From Gordionus sp. m RMFG-2023 (lineage: Eukaryota > Nematomorpha > Gordioida > Chordodea > Parachordodidae): a stretch of 64,000 bases of DNA. Shown here piece by piece: positions 45,949 to 57,600 of this stretch (position 1 is the stretch's first letter; each line of letters begins with the position of its first letter). The stretch spans positions 14,756,052 to 14,820,051 of the forward strand of contig NC_088776.1 in assembly GCF_954871325.1 (NCBI RefSeq), read 5' to 3'. The notes beneath the pieces are model-generated. The model was not told where the DNA came from. It was given only the letters and a program-made list of their open reading frames with translations, and ran no database searches. A program made the translations under genes and the position numbers.

Positions 45949-46248
45949 AAGGTCAATAAAACCATTATTAGAGCACTGAATTAAATCAACATAAAAACCG
46001 GATCTGAAACCGTCTAACCCACCTATCGTCCTAAAATAAAATTGATAAACATAATTAAATTATTAAAATAGTTAGATTAAAAAAGAAAATAAAATACATA
46101 TTTTGAGTTTGAGATTTCTTCCCTATAAGCTTTTTATAAATTCGGGTTGTGGACTGCAACGCAGGCCGAACCGGGCAGAGCCTATATCTAAAATACTACC
46201 GAACTGCGGTCGGACTCATGCCTAAAAAATAAAGTTTACAGGTCTCTA

Positions 46249-48239
46249 TTCTAGTATCTAATATAATCATTTTTTTGTCTATTTTGATGAATTACACGGG
46301 GATCTATCTTTTGAAGCAAATATTTATTTGCAGAAAATATAATCATTTTTGATTTTTTTGTAGCTTTAAAATTTTACAATGCCATTGATATAAAACAATT
46401 ACCACACACTCTTTCGAATAATTGCAATTTTAGAGTTACATTCCTTGGAAATCTAATTCCAATGTTTAATTGTCCACTCAACCAGCTATGAATCCTTCAA
46501 TATAGGTAAATTTTGAGAGAACCTTCTTTTAGCCTATTTTTTAAAATATTTAACTAGAACCCGATCAGTTATTTCAAGCGTTATGTCGTTTGTTCTCATA
46601 AATTTTCAACAATGTGTAACGGTGCTATTGGATTTTCGAATAATGAACCCTAAATAAATTATAAATAGTTAAGTCAGCAGCGATTTTTAATTAGGATTTT
46701 TATTCTTTGCATGCATCAAAAGCAAATTCGTGAGTAACCGCTATTCAACACTTTTCGCAAGTCATTAAAGACCATGAACTCATTAAGAAATGGTTAAAGT
46801 TTTTTAAAAAAATTATTCTTTATAAGCAATATCATTTTTAATAATTTCAATTTAACAAACTAGCAATAAATATGCAGAAATATACTTATCACATTCGATT
46901 TTATTTGATAGTTTTTATTGAATTACATTAAAGCCACGCATTGGATCTATTTTTGAAGGTCTAGTCCGAAAAAAGTATCTGATCTTTTTCTAGGTCTGAG
47001 TACTTCAAGAAGGTTCGCCAAATTCAATCCGAAAATCAATAAAATTAAACCCGCTCCATCCAAGTCTGACTTCGGATGGGGGATTTCGAATTGGTCCTAT
47101 GCGGATCTCTAAATCACATTTCATTTTTTTTAAAAATCTTATCATAATTAGGAATGGTGAGAGGAAAATAATTGTTCCAAAGTTTTTTTTTATATCTAAA
47201 GGATCATACCATGTGTCTTAAAGATCATTTTTAAAAAAATTAACGCCTTTTCATATAATTTTTTAATTTTAAAAATAATGGACCAAAAAATTAAGATGGT
47301 GGTTTTGAGACCGTGGAATTTTTGTTTTGGTAAGGCTTTAAACTTGATCAGGCTTATATTATAAATACTAACAACATAATCAAAACTATTATAATTATGT
47401 TATTAATTTTCATCATAAATTAATATTCCGCCTTAAAACCAAAACAATGACATTTGAATTTTTTTAGGTTGGTTTGATAGCTGATAATGTCTCTCGGCCT
47501 GGCCTAAAAAAATTGCCTATAGAGAACTTATTGATATCTTTATGCTATTTTCATTTCTATATTTATGAAGTTGTATTTTCTTATTGCAGAAAAACAAATT
47601 TATTGACAAATTACCTCCGCAACCAGAAACTATATTTGGTTAAAAAAATTTGGGAATAGAGTTTTGATAGAGGGGGGTGGGGTGGTTAAGATTCTCACTT
47701 GGAACTTATTTCTTCTAAATTATAGCATATTTAGAACACGGCCAGCCTTTAAAAATCGAATGAGTGGGATTTTTTTAAATTCAAAATTATAAAAAGAATT
47801 ATAATAAGTAATTTTAAATAACGGGGCCTAAAATCTTTTAAAAAATAAGCATACTATCATATTCATATATTTCTTTTATAAAATATTTGGACTCTTTTTA
47901 AATGATAGAAGAAATTACTGAGAATGATCTTACATAAAGTAGAAGAAATATATATTTTTGAAAAGTGGGGGAGGAGGGGTGGGACGTGTCCCGTCTCGAT
48001 TTAGGGTCCTTGTAACATGCCAATTTTTAATAATACGTTCGATTTAGTTTATTAAAATGGTATGGTATATAATGATATAATTAAAAGTTAAGATAATAAA
48101 TTCGTAATACAAATCAATTCTTTAGTAAAAAAAATACCTACGAAGCCAGTAGCTGTTCCAGAATATTTTTTTTAATATTTTATTTTTCATGATTTATGAA
48201 TATATTTTATGTGAAAGATTACTTAAATATAAAGGAAAT
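46249..48239. other. AT-rich stretch with one decayed TAG-type end
   Basis: Apart from a right end (GCGGATCTCTA at about 47103-47113, reversed TAGAGATCCGC) with GGTCCTATGCGGATC context, I see no gene or element. The short open frame at 47474-47659 shows no known motif. A GGGGGTGGGGTGG block at 47672 is another G run. Confidence 0.4.
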
Positions 48240-48935
48240 CAGAAATCTGCAGACCCAGTTTTGGATCGTAAAATGGTATTATTTTAAAACTCTGTTCTAA
48301 GCCGGGCAGGGTCGATTTAAAAAAATAGAATTAAATTTTATAAATTTGATTCGCTTCTCATATTTCAATTTCGTGAAACAATCTGCAAATTATACATCCA
48401 AAATTATTTAAAATGGTCAAATTTTAAAAACAAATTTTAAAAACCCAGACCCATCCAAGCCGGACCTAAAAATAAAAAATGGTTCGGGCCTAAAATAGAC
48501 CTGTTCAGGTTTTTGAAGGGAATAAATTTGATAAATGTCATAAAATTTCAGGTCCTGACCGGATCTGACAAGAAAAAATTTCTTTTCAAGCCAACAGGAT
48601 TTAGTTAGAAAATTTTTTTGTCCGGCCCGGGTTTTTATTTTTGTCTATTATTTTACGATCCGGCCAGGATATTTATAAACTTTGTTATTTTGATTAATTT
48701 TAGCTGTATTTAACAAATTATTTCAAAGAGAAATTAAAAATATAAGCATTAAACTAATATTAAACAGTCCATTATATGAATTTCCAAATAACAACTGATA
48801 TAATTAATATAATTTTAATCTATTTTTAATCGGCCCGATCCGAATTTTTATTTTTTTAATTTTAAGCCTCGCCCAGATTTTTAAAACTATACCATTTTTA
48901 GGCGAGTTCCGGCTGTTCCGGCAGGTCTGATGAAT
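48240..48935. mobile_element. TAG/CAG-type hAT element, diverged
   Basis: Left end (TCAGAAATCTGCAGACCC) and right end (reversed ATCAGACCTGCCGGAAC) resemble the AGATCTGCA-ended hAT family. The interior is a series of GCCGGGC/GGCCCGG blocks with lysine-codon-like A runs between them, as at 16760-16980. No target duplication was found, so the limits are approximate. Confidence 0.5.
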
Positions 48936-49435
48936 GTAAACTTTGTTACAAACATCCATTTGAATGTGAATGTGACCTATAAGGTTTATTCACGATTGTA
49001 ATTAAGCATCCGTTTTCTAACATAGGCATATTATTATCCTTTCACCAAATTTTCTGAAAAACATTTTATTTGAATTATTATTAAAGGAAGAAACGCTGGT
49101 ATTTAGATTAGAGTAAACTATCCACTAAAAAATTTTGTTTTAGGTATAATTATATGAATTTATATTAAAACAAAGTAACTATTCATGAGTAGATGAAAAA
49201 TAATAATATCCAATATCTCAGCGATCTTTTTTATTTTCAATTCGAATTGTTGGTTACATTCAGACTCCTAAACTATCATATAAATATAATTTATACTTAA
49301 ATTAAAACCCAGTGGTATCACTGAGGGGTTATTTAGAGACTACATTTTTTAATATACCATATAAATTTTTTTTATTTAGGGTTGCTAAAATTTAATTTAG
49401 GATTTCTGAGCATTCCTTTACCCCTCCCTTCTTAT

Positions 49436-50410
49436 ACCAACAGTAAAACCGCGATTTAAGTTTTTCCGTTTAGAATCTTAGTCATAGAAATGTTATATAA
49501 ATAAAAAATATTCTGTTTTAACATTTTCCTGTATTTCGTTTGAATTTCCTACCTTGTAAAAACTTTCTAACTGGGTTATACTGTATTTAGTATGTACATA
49601 TACACTTACATAAACATCATATCTCATAAGCAAGGGGCTAATTAATAAAATTACTAAGATAAATACCATGATTTGGATATCCGAGAATAGATAGAAAAAT
49701 AGCGATTAACAAGTAATTTTTATTCAACATTTCCATTCAATATTTATTATTTATTTCTAAAATGTTTTATGGAAAAAAATAAAAAATTTATTTTAATTGG
49801 CGAATAAGATTCAGTTCAACTTAAAAAAGAAGGGGGGTACTGGGTATAAATTAAATGCTTTTGTTTTTATAAATTTTTAACCTTTAAACTTTGTGTAAAA
49901 CAACATATTTTTGTTTTTCTAAATTTTTAACCTTTAAACTTTGTGTTTGTTCATATATTTGAACCTGGGTTTCTCAAACTACTTAAAATCTGAAATCTTT
50001 TACGCCAATAGTAAAACCCCGATTACGTTTTCCTTTTTAGAATTTCTAGTCATACAACTCTTATACAATTAATATATATCCTGTTTTAACATTTTCCCGT
50101 AATTAGTTTAAATTTCCTACCTTGAAAAACTTTCGAACGGGGTTTTACTGTATTTAATTTATCTATAAATATACATCACGAAAGGTCATAATTTTTAGGT
50201 AAGGTCCTAATTATTAAGATAAATACCACAATTGGGAAATCCGAGAATAGTTAGAAAAATAGCGATTAACAAGTAATTTTGTATTTCCATTTTAATATTT
50301 TTCATTAGAAATTTATATTTCAAAGTATTATTTATTTCTAAAATGTTTGATAAAATAAAATTAAAAATGATTATAAATCGTGAATAAGATGCAGTTCAAA
50401 GGGTTAGCTA
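49436..50410. repeat. Direct duplication of a block with pogo-like MITE
   Basis: A block of about 420-430 bp at 49436-49860 recurs at about 50000-50410 (shared GAGAATAG-TAGAAAAATAGCGA and AACAAGTAATTTT). Each copy starts with a 150-bp inverted-repeat unit bounded by AGTAAAACCCCGATTA and, reversed, CAGTAAAACCCCG, with TA at the edges. This looks like a pogo/Tc1-type MITE. A smaller duplication (TTTTTAACCTTTAAACTTTG) lies between the copies at 49858-49950. Confidence 0.75.
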
Positions 50411-51060
50411 TACTTGGATATAAATACATGCTTTTATTTTAATATATTTTTTAAACTTTATATTTATATAATTTAAAAATAGAATATAATATTTGTTAAA
50501 TCAGGGTTTTACACTCAAGGTAAAAAATTTTTTTTGATTTCTGAAGATATAAATTAAAATTTTTTTAAATGAAGTTCTTTTTTGAGAAGGCTTAACCCAG
50601 CGTTCACAGTGAGCTCGAATTCACAACGAAGTATACAAAATATGCTGTTCGCATTGCAAATGCAGGGTAAGCAGGATTAAATTGATTAAAAAGTTAGTGC
50701 TATATATTTTTTTACTCTTAAACCAAAGTTACGAATTGTGAGCTATCATAAAATAATTGTTCAAAAACATACGGGAGTAGCATCTTTATATGCTAATATT
50801 ATACTATAAATGCTTAATCAAAATAAAAATATTAGTGTTGAACATATGGTTGAATATAATATGAACTAACTGTCGGCTTGAGTATATATGTGATCTAGGA
50901 AATATCTGGGATGTTCATGTAACGACATGAATTAGGAAATGACATATGATCTCAAAACTAATAAAATCTCGAGAATCACTATCGCTATAGTTATTCGCTT
51001 GTTCATTTTTCTTCTTCTCAATAATCTTATGTCCCGATATCATTTTACCTATAGAATGCA
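50411..51060. other. AT-rich stretch, no gene seen
   Basis: It contains a moderately GC-rich block at 50590-50650 (CGTTCACAGTGAGCTCGAAT), which resembles a transposon end without a visible partner. Confidence 0.35.
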
Positions 51061-51072
51061 ACTATGACTAAC

Positions 51073-51637
51073 TCAACGTGAATATTTACTTAACAAAAGA
51101 AAATGTAGAATTATAGATGACATAGAGATTTTGAAAAGATAATAATAATCTCTTTTTCCTATAGAAATATTTAATATTTGTATATAGTCAAAGTATATTT
51201 TTAGTTGTTTAAAAAATGATATTTCTTCAACAACCACATTTAGTGTATGTTTTTTCAAATTGTTAAGTGATAGCTTTAAAATTTAATATCATATTCAATA
51301 CAACACAATATAGTCGTCATATAAAAATCACAATTATAAATCCAAATTCCGTATAAAATCATAACAAGGTATATTGAGGACAACATTAAACCAAAATGAT
51401 AAACACTACGAATAAAATCTTTAACATATTTTTCACCCAAGCAGAGTTTTTCAATCTTCTGATATCGAATTTTTTCTTGGATTTATTTCGCGAAGCGTGG
51501 CTCACATTTTTAGATTTTCCACCCACAATTCCTACTTTCGATCTGTAGATTGGTAGATTTGAATTAATGATCAAATCTTCACATTCTTTGCAAATATATA
51601 AATCCATTTTTTGTTGCTCCTGAATTTTCACATCCAA
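51073..51637 (-). CDS. Possible exons of an unrecognised gene
   Basis: On the minus strand a stretch starting after TTCAG near 51620 reads EQQKMDLYICKECEDLI, then RSKVGIVGGKSKNVSHASRN and KSKKKFDIRRLKNSAW (51637-51430), possibly followed by a donor. A second stretch (51290-51073) reads LKKHTLNVVVEEISFFKQLK and IYFDYIQILNISIGK. The basic NVSHASRNKSKKKF word faintly resembles bL28 ribosomal proteins, but the rest does not. I cannot connect the two stretches by phase with confidence. They may be exons or chance frames. Confidence 0.25.
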
Positions 51638-52069
51638 ATATTATACATAAAAAAATTTGTAATTTTATATAAAACAACTGAAATGACGTGCCATATTATA
51701 TGACAATTTAAAGCATTTTTTAAAACGCTCATCTTTAAATAAAAGATCGATGTAAATGAAACTTATGTTAAATCTATTTTATAGTATAATTTATTGCATA
51801 TATATTAATAATGGTAAAATATCTAGCAATAATATTAATCTAGTAATATAAACATTTTATCTAATAGCATACCGGCCACTTTCTAGACCTCAAATTGAGC
51901 GAAAGGGTACATAAGTTTTAAATTTTCCAGGGCGGAAAAGGGGAGATTTTTGGTTCCCATCTGCTATCATGACTTTATAAGCTAATATTTGATTTTGAAA
52001 GTAAACCGTAGCATATTCAACTTATCTTTTTACCTATTCTTTATTTTTATCGTTTTTATGTAAAAAGTT

Positions 52070-52421
52070 CTGTTTCGGCCCATTAAGAATATTTGCACAA
52101 GTTGCTTGGTTTGACCTGTTAAATTCTTTGGGCCTAACCTGGCCCATAATTTTTTTTAAAATTTGCCCAGACAAACCAGTTAAAATTTTACCGAAAGTCA
52201 GGATTGGCCATAAAACTAAAAATTTTGCAAAATAAGAGATGTAAGAGGCCTTGTTTGATTTTTCTCTATTTCTCTACTAGCCTTGAAAATATTTATATAC
52301 AAATTGCCCGGCCCGCCTGTTAAATTTTTTGCTTGAGTGGCCTGATTTTTAAAAAAAATTGTTCAAGCCTAGCTGGGGTGGGCTTTCCGGGTTTTAGAAC
52401 GGGGGGCTTTGGATCTCTGGT
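52070..52421. mobile_element. Decayed CAGAGATC-ended hAT fragment
   Basis: The right end GGCTTTGGATCTCTGG (reversed CAGAGATCCAAAGCC) preceded by GCCCGGCCCGCC and GGCCTAACCTGGCCC blocks marks a member of the GGCC-rich hAT family. The left end was not identified. Confidence 0.45.
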
Positions 52422-53050
52422 AATAAATTAAGATTGATAACCGCTTCTAGTGGAGTTGAAAAGAGAAGGAAAAGTTTCACAGGTTGGTAATTTAAAAAAA
52501 GTCGACAGAGTTGTCAATCATGTACTAAACATTAATTTTTTCAATTAATTGAAGAGGACTTCCAAAGTTTGATGACCTGATGGAATACAGGGTTTGGATG
52601 GGTAGTTTACTTGCTTATGATTCAGTCACATTATTAATGGAAAGATATGGAGAAGCTAACGGATAATAGTAAAGATTAGCGTATACCATTTCTACCTACT
52701 TTAGTTGGTTGAATAGCCTGCAACCAAAATAATTCCCCAAATTTAAGATTGAGCATGAGTCCTATAGTTTTTATTTCATGTTAGTGGATAGTAAGGATCG
52801 CAGGACAAATATACGTAACGTTCGTAAGGCATAAAGAATATTTGAATTACAAGGTAAATCAGATCTGGAAGGTACGGTAGGATTTCGTACCTGTCTGTGT
52901 AAGATATTTTGAAGTGTCCGCAAAAATTCTGGAGAAGAACTCTTTATTTCCCAAGGGTCTCTAGATATGTTATGAGAACTCTTTATTTCCCCAAGGGTCT
53001 CTAGATATGTTATGTTCTCTTTATTCCTACCCTTGGTAATAAATAAACTG
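52422..53050. other. Less AT-rich stretch without recognised gene
   Basis: Composition is less AT-rich than around it and open frames such as FDDLMEYRVWMGSLLAYDSV occur, but no family was recognised. A 38-bp direct duplication (CTCTTTATTTCCC.AAGGGTC...ATGTTATG) lies at 52936-53014. It may be debris of a transposon gene. Confidence 0.35.
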
Positions 53051-53224
53051 TCTAAATTTAATTAATTCTACACAAAATATATCTTTATTTATTTATTTAA
53101 TAAAATACACCCTTTATTTTATTATTTATCACAATATTTTTAATGATTTAATTTAAAGTGATAATAAATAATAATTTTTAGAATAATAAATAATAATTTT
53201 TAGAATAATAAATTTACATTTTAT

Positions 53225-55822
53225 TAGTACTATAAAGTATCGTCGTTACTAATGGTGTTACATTTTTAGGAAGAGGAACGCTATTCGTTATTTGTTTTAA
53301 AAGATAAATATTCATGCGAGTTTTTTTGTGTCTTTAAAAATGGGAAAAATATTTTTTATTTTACCATGTATTTTTTTAAAAAATTTATAAATAATTTAAG
53401 CCGAGTTTTTAATTCAAATCAACTACCATAGCTCTTCATTTATATTCTATTAATTATATTTTTGTCGTTAAATTTCATACAATCAAGGATTATTATATTA
53501 ATTTTATTAATATTATCAATTAAGATATGTTAATTTATATTCAATCAATAGTATCTATTTCTTTAGATGAAGATTATTTAACTCTGCCCTAGCCCCAAGT
53601 CTATTTTTTTTAAGTGTAAAATATTCCCTAAATTCAAATATTTCAACCCCGATGTCCAGAAGCTTAAATCTAAAATAAAACTTGAATGTAAACATGTGAA
53701 TTGAGATTAAATTCTGATAAAGATTTTAAAAAATTTGATGAAAATCTGAATGATAATCTAATAATTTTGAAGATAAAGAACGTTCATTTTTAATAAATTC
53801 CCACAATTAAAATTTGTTTATTAAAAATAATACACCCTCCAATCTTCTGGGCAAGTTAAACTTGTTTTTATCATAGCGAAAGCTTTGTGTTTATCTGATC
53901 AATATCTTGATTGTACAGCCTTCATGAGTGCCATTAATACCCGTTTCAGATATTCTTCATGATAACTTTCCATTGCCGTTGAGTTATTTCTCATTGCCCC
54001 AAAACTTCACATCTAATTTCGCATCCCCAAAGGTAAAAGTTTCAAATAGCAAGATATTATACAAAGATTCTAACATCTTTGCTAATTTCTCATCAGTTGG
54101 CCAATGGCACTTATAGTGTTCTTCTGAAACTTACAAACACTTAACCCTTTTAGCAAAAAATTACTTACTCAGCGGGTAAAAGAGGCAACCGAAAATCCCC
54201 TTCTTTTAGATCGATAGCCCCCATCCTTCAAAAATGACAAAAATTGCAACAAAAAGTAAAACCATAGCCCCCTTAAAACAAGAGTAAAACTTATATTTAA
54301 CAAACTAGATAACTTAAATATTCGATCTGTCATATGACTTGCCACATCCAAAGATAATCTGGATCCTTACGACAATAATACATACCGCGACAGATTTTAG
54401 GAAAGTCATATCTTTTAGACTCGATTCACCTGGAAGTGAAGGAATCCTTCTTATATTACTTCAGGACCAACTATTCCTGCAATCACCCAACAAACTGATA
54501 TCCTTTCAAAAATCACCCAGCGCATCAACTGTATGCTTTTAGGAGGCATCAGATATTTCAAAAATATTTATAAGTTTATAGCTCTTCGCAAACCTAATAA
54601 TGCCGTTAGACTTAAAGCGATTGGCATTACTTACATCTATTACTTGTCAAATTAGTAAATAGTTGAGTGCAATTTTCAATATCACGCATCATAAGCTCCA
54701 GTCAATTATGAATTAACGCTAAAGACGGATGTAAAGCAACCATTCAATGGCCCGAATGTATCTATGCACCAATCCCTCTGATGATACCCTAGTAAAAATC
54801 GATTTCACCAATACATATCTATCCCCTAAGACGCAGTGAATTTCTGAAGTCTGCTCACTCCTATTATCTTGAATTTTTCCAGTTCCTTCAGAACTGCTAC
54901 TCCAGACCAGCATACCTGGTATTTGAGGATAAACTAATTTTATCATTAGAAGGTGTCTAACATAGAGGCTCACTTTGATCTATCCTCTTTTGTCATAGAA
55001 TAGATAAAATGATGGAGAAATCAATGCCCAATACAAGCTTAATTTACACTCTTTGATATATCGATGATAGAATAATAGCTGCCTCACCCGACAAAGTCAA
55101 CATAGCAATAGGCATAATAAAATTCTATGAAAACATAGTTCTAACAATAAGAGTGAATACTGTCATCTACACAACAATATTCAAAATTATTTCCCGGTTT
55201 AACCGTACTGAGAAAAGTAATTCACATATCTAGTATAGGCAATGAAGACTCCTTCACCAAATTCTTTGCAGACACTTCAAAGGATCTTAAACAAATACAT
55301 GAGATCTTACTACTTCCTGTGCATCAGTTCTTTTTCCTGAAATTACCTACAATTTTGAAGATTCTCTACATCCTACGATCAACACATATTATATCATGCC
55401 ATTCTTGATACCTATTAACAAAAGGTCAAATATTAACCGAACAAATCGTGAATATTGAGTTTGGAAAATTATCTTGACTCTAGGCTACCCTATGAACCAA
55501 AGCAAGTGGAATAGGAATACGATCACCTTCTCTACTATTCATTAAGTGCCTTCATATCTTCGCGTTTATCGTGTGACCCAATCATCAGCAAATTACCGAT
55601 TCACCAAGATTCTCTACACTTTCAGTCATTGATCTCTGGAAGTTCTTTTTCCTAATTGATCCTCCTTCAGCAGGATTGAGATTTATTTTTGGATGACAAT
55701 TTCGTTGCATTTCCTAAATCGAGTCAACTTTTCATCATTCCCATCTCCTTTCAACTTCATCAGGAAACGGTTATGAATTTCTGGTAACGTGTTCTTTTTT
55801 TGAAGTAACGTTTACAGTACTA
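53225..55822. mobile_element. TAGTACTGTAAAGTAACG-ended element holding a LINE
   Basis: The left end TAGTACTATAAAGTATCG and right end, reversed, TAGTACTGTAAACGTTAC form inverted termini with repeated GTAACG words inside. Between them lies the second LINE relic. A further copy of the same left end begins at 55862, so the junction at 55780-55880 is a near-palindrome. No target duplication was verified. Confidence 0.5.
53900..55770 (+). pseudogene. LINE relic, plus strand
   Basis: This is a strongly decayed LINE of the same general type as 43940-46020. RT words include LVKIDFTNTYLS near 54790, YIDDRIIAASPDKVNIAIGI with the YxDD box near 55055-55115, and the thumb-like NEDSFTKFFADTSKDLKQIH and LLLPVHQFFFLKLP near 55230-55345. 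Many stops are present. No downstream nuclease-like domain was recognised. Confidence 0.7.
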
Positions 55823-55861
55823 TATTTTATAAATTTAGTTTATTGCATCATTCATTATAAT

Positions 55862-56070
55862 TAGTACTGTAAAGTAACGTCGATGATGTAACGTCGATAA
55901 AAGTAATGTCTGTGTTTCTCTTTTGAGTAAAGGTAACGTAATGTTATTCTCCTTTAAATTTTTTCATAAAAAATAGGAGAAAATATATTTTATTTTATAA
56001 TTATATTTTTTAATATTATAAATATATAGCTGAGTTTTTAATTCAAATCAACCACTAAAATTATTTTTTC
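55862..56070. repeat. Direct copy of 53225-53450
   Basis: Both segments start TTAGTACT.TAAAGTA.CGTCG and end GAGTTTTTAATTCAAATCAA. They flank the LINE relic in direct orientation. Two copies of one MITE-type end region are the simplest reading. Confidence 0.65.
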
Positions 56071-56985
56071 GAATCTTTATTTTTCTATATAATCTTTATT
56101 TATATAAAATTATTTAAAAAGAAAAAATAAAATTATATTTAAAGAATATTTATTATATATAATTAAAAATATCGAATATTTACATCTTAAAAAGAAACCA
56201 TGTTATATAGGAATATTTAAAGTAAATATTTTTACTCATAAAAAGAAATTCCCTAGCCTCGTTGGAGAAATGTCTGATTTTGAGACCTCGGGTTTTTTTA
56301 AATTTAAAAGTTATAGGTGAAAAGTGGCGGTCTGTGGAGATGAATATTTGGGTAAATATAAAATAGTTTAGATCTTTGTATTTTTTTATCTTAATTAAAA
56401 AATATTTTTTACATGTATAGTCCTCATATATTTTAATAATACAGTATATAGATTGCTTATCAAAACAAAAATAAGGTGAAAACGACTTTCCATCACAATG
56501 GTGGGGTACGAAGCATCTGCTTCATAAAATCTGAAAGGTATTTTCCCTCATGACGATCGGGTAATCTTTTTTAAAAAAAAAATTCTTTTTGAATTTAATT
56601 TCTGTTGAAAGCATATATAAATGGCAGAATATGAATAGCGATATTATTGTATATGAATATTCACATACATATATGATGTCTAATTTGGAAGACTCGTCCA
56701 TAATAAAAATACGATGTAGAATATCTAACCCCTTAAAGAATATGTTAGTAATGATCACTCAATCATAAAAGTAATAAGATGTTTTAGTTATTTAATTTCT
56801 CATAACCAAGTATTCTGGGGGGAACACGTAACAAGAGAGCAAAATGATAGGTCTTATAAAACATATTACAGTTTCTAACCTGCTTTCAAATTATATATAA
56901 AAAAATGAAGAAAAAAATAAGGGATAAATAAAAATAAAATGGAAACTTTAATCTAATCTTTTATCCTTTAATAATATTAATACAC
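56071..56985. other. AT-rich spacer, no gene seen
   Basis: No recognisable coding or element ends. A short minus-strand open frame at 56522-56758 has no known motif. Confidence 0.4.
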
Positions 56986-56989
56986 TTCT

Positions 56990-57403
56990 TGAAACCATAA
57001 AAGTTATGGCGATGAAAAAAATTCAAAAAGAAATTGAATCCAATAGATATTTCCCAATTATAGTTGATGACAGTGTACATATGATGTTTCGAAGTCAGAA
57101 GCAATAGCTTTGATAGTAAGATATATTGAAAAGGGTGAAACGCCTAAGCCTGTTAAAAGATATATATTGTAAAACGATTGATCTCGATATTAAAAAAAAT
57201 AAAATATGCAAACTTTTCCATGAATCTATATCTCTGTTAGGCAGAGCTATGATGGTGCTTCAAACATGAGTGAAAGGATCAGTGGAGTACCGGCTTTGAT
57301 AAGAGCGGAGACAGTACAGGCAGTTTTATTTTGTGCTATTGTGATCTCTAAATTTAATCATTGTTCAATTATCCCAATGGATAAAATTACTAAATGTTTT
57401 AGA
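56990..57403 (+). pseudogene. P52RIPK/ZMYM-like hAT relic
   Basis: Frames read MAMKKIQKEIESNRYFPIIV with DDSV in the place of the first catalytic Asp, then a GRQSYDGASNMSERISGVPA-like run near 57238-57300. Both are hallmarks of DUF4371-type hAT transposases. It stops abruptly at 57404, where a different hAT end begins, so it is split by that insertion or truncated. Confidence 0.7.
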
Positions 57404-57600
57404 CAGGGCTGTGAACCCGAACCCAGACTCTGAACCAAACCCTTCGAACCCTGATTTTTTTAATTTGAAAATTATACATAAAGATTATTAGATAAAATTT
57501 TTTATCTGATTAGTCGAAGCTGAACTGAAGGCAAAGACCAAATTGAACGAGGGTACTAGCTTTGAACCCTTCTCTAGGAGACTGAATCCAAAAAGTAAGA
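57404..57600. mobile_element. hAT end, CAGGGCTGTGAACCC family
   Basis: The sequence CAGGGCTGTGAACCCGAACC followed by CCAGACTCTGAACC and CTTCGAACCCTG matches the end type of 37885-40732. A matching right end and duplication were not found. Confidence 0.55.

Larger units (their letters stand above)
43940..46020 (-). mobile_element. LINE (non-LTR retrotransposon), decayed
   Basis: A minus-strand element of clearly higher GC than its surroundings. In order it has reverse transcriptase (45948 down to 45030), a cysteine/histidine finger-like stretch near 44460-44400, and a C-terminal domain (44411-44042). No poly-A tail or target duplication was found. A 50-bp tandem duplication lies at 45025-45124. 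The RT style (GFGVRGGCE, LNLWYLDDGSF) is of a LINE type widespread in invertebrates whose clade I cannot name with confidence. Confidence 0.85.
43452..46248. mobile_element. TAG-ended hAT element split by a LINE
   Basis: The left end TAGGATCCTGCAGGGCCGGG and right end, reversed, TAGAGACCTGTAAACTTT resemble the TAG-ended family. Flanks TTCAAATA and TTCTAGTA match at 6 of 8. Subterminal GGCCGGGC/CCGGCCCG and GGCCGAACCGGGC blocks are present. About 2.1 kb of LINE sequence in the middle explains its size. Confidence 0.6.
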
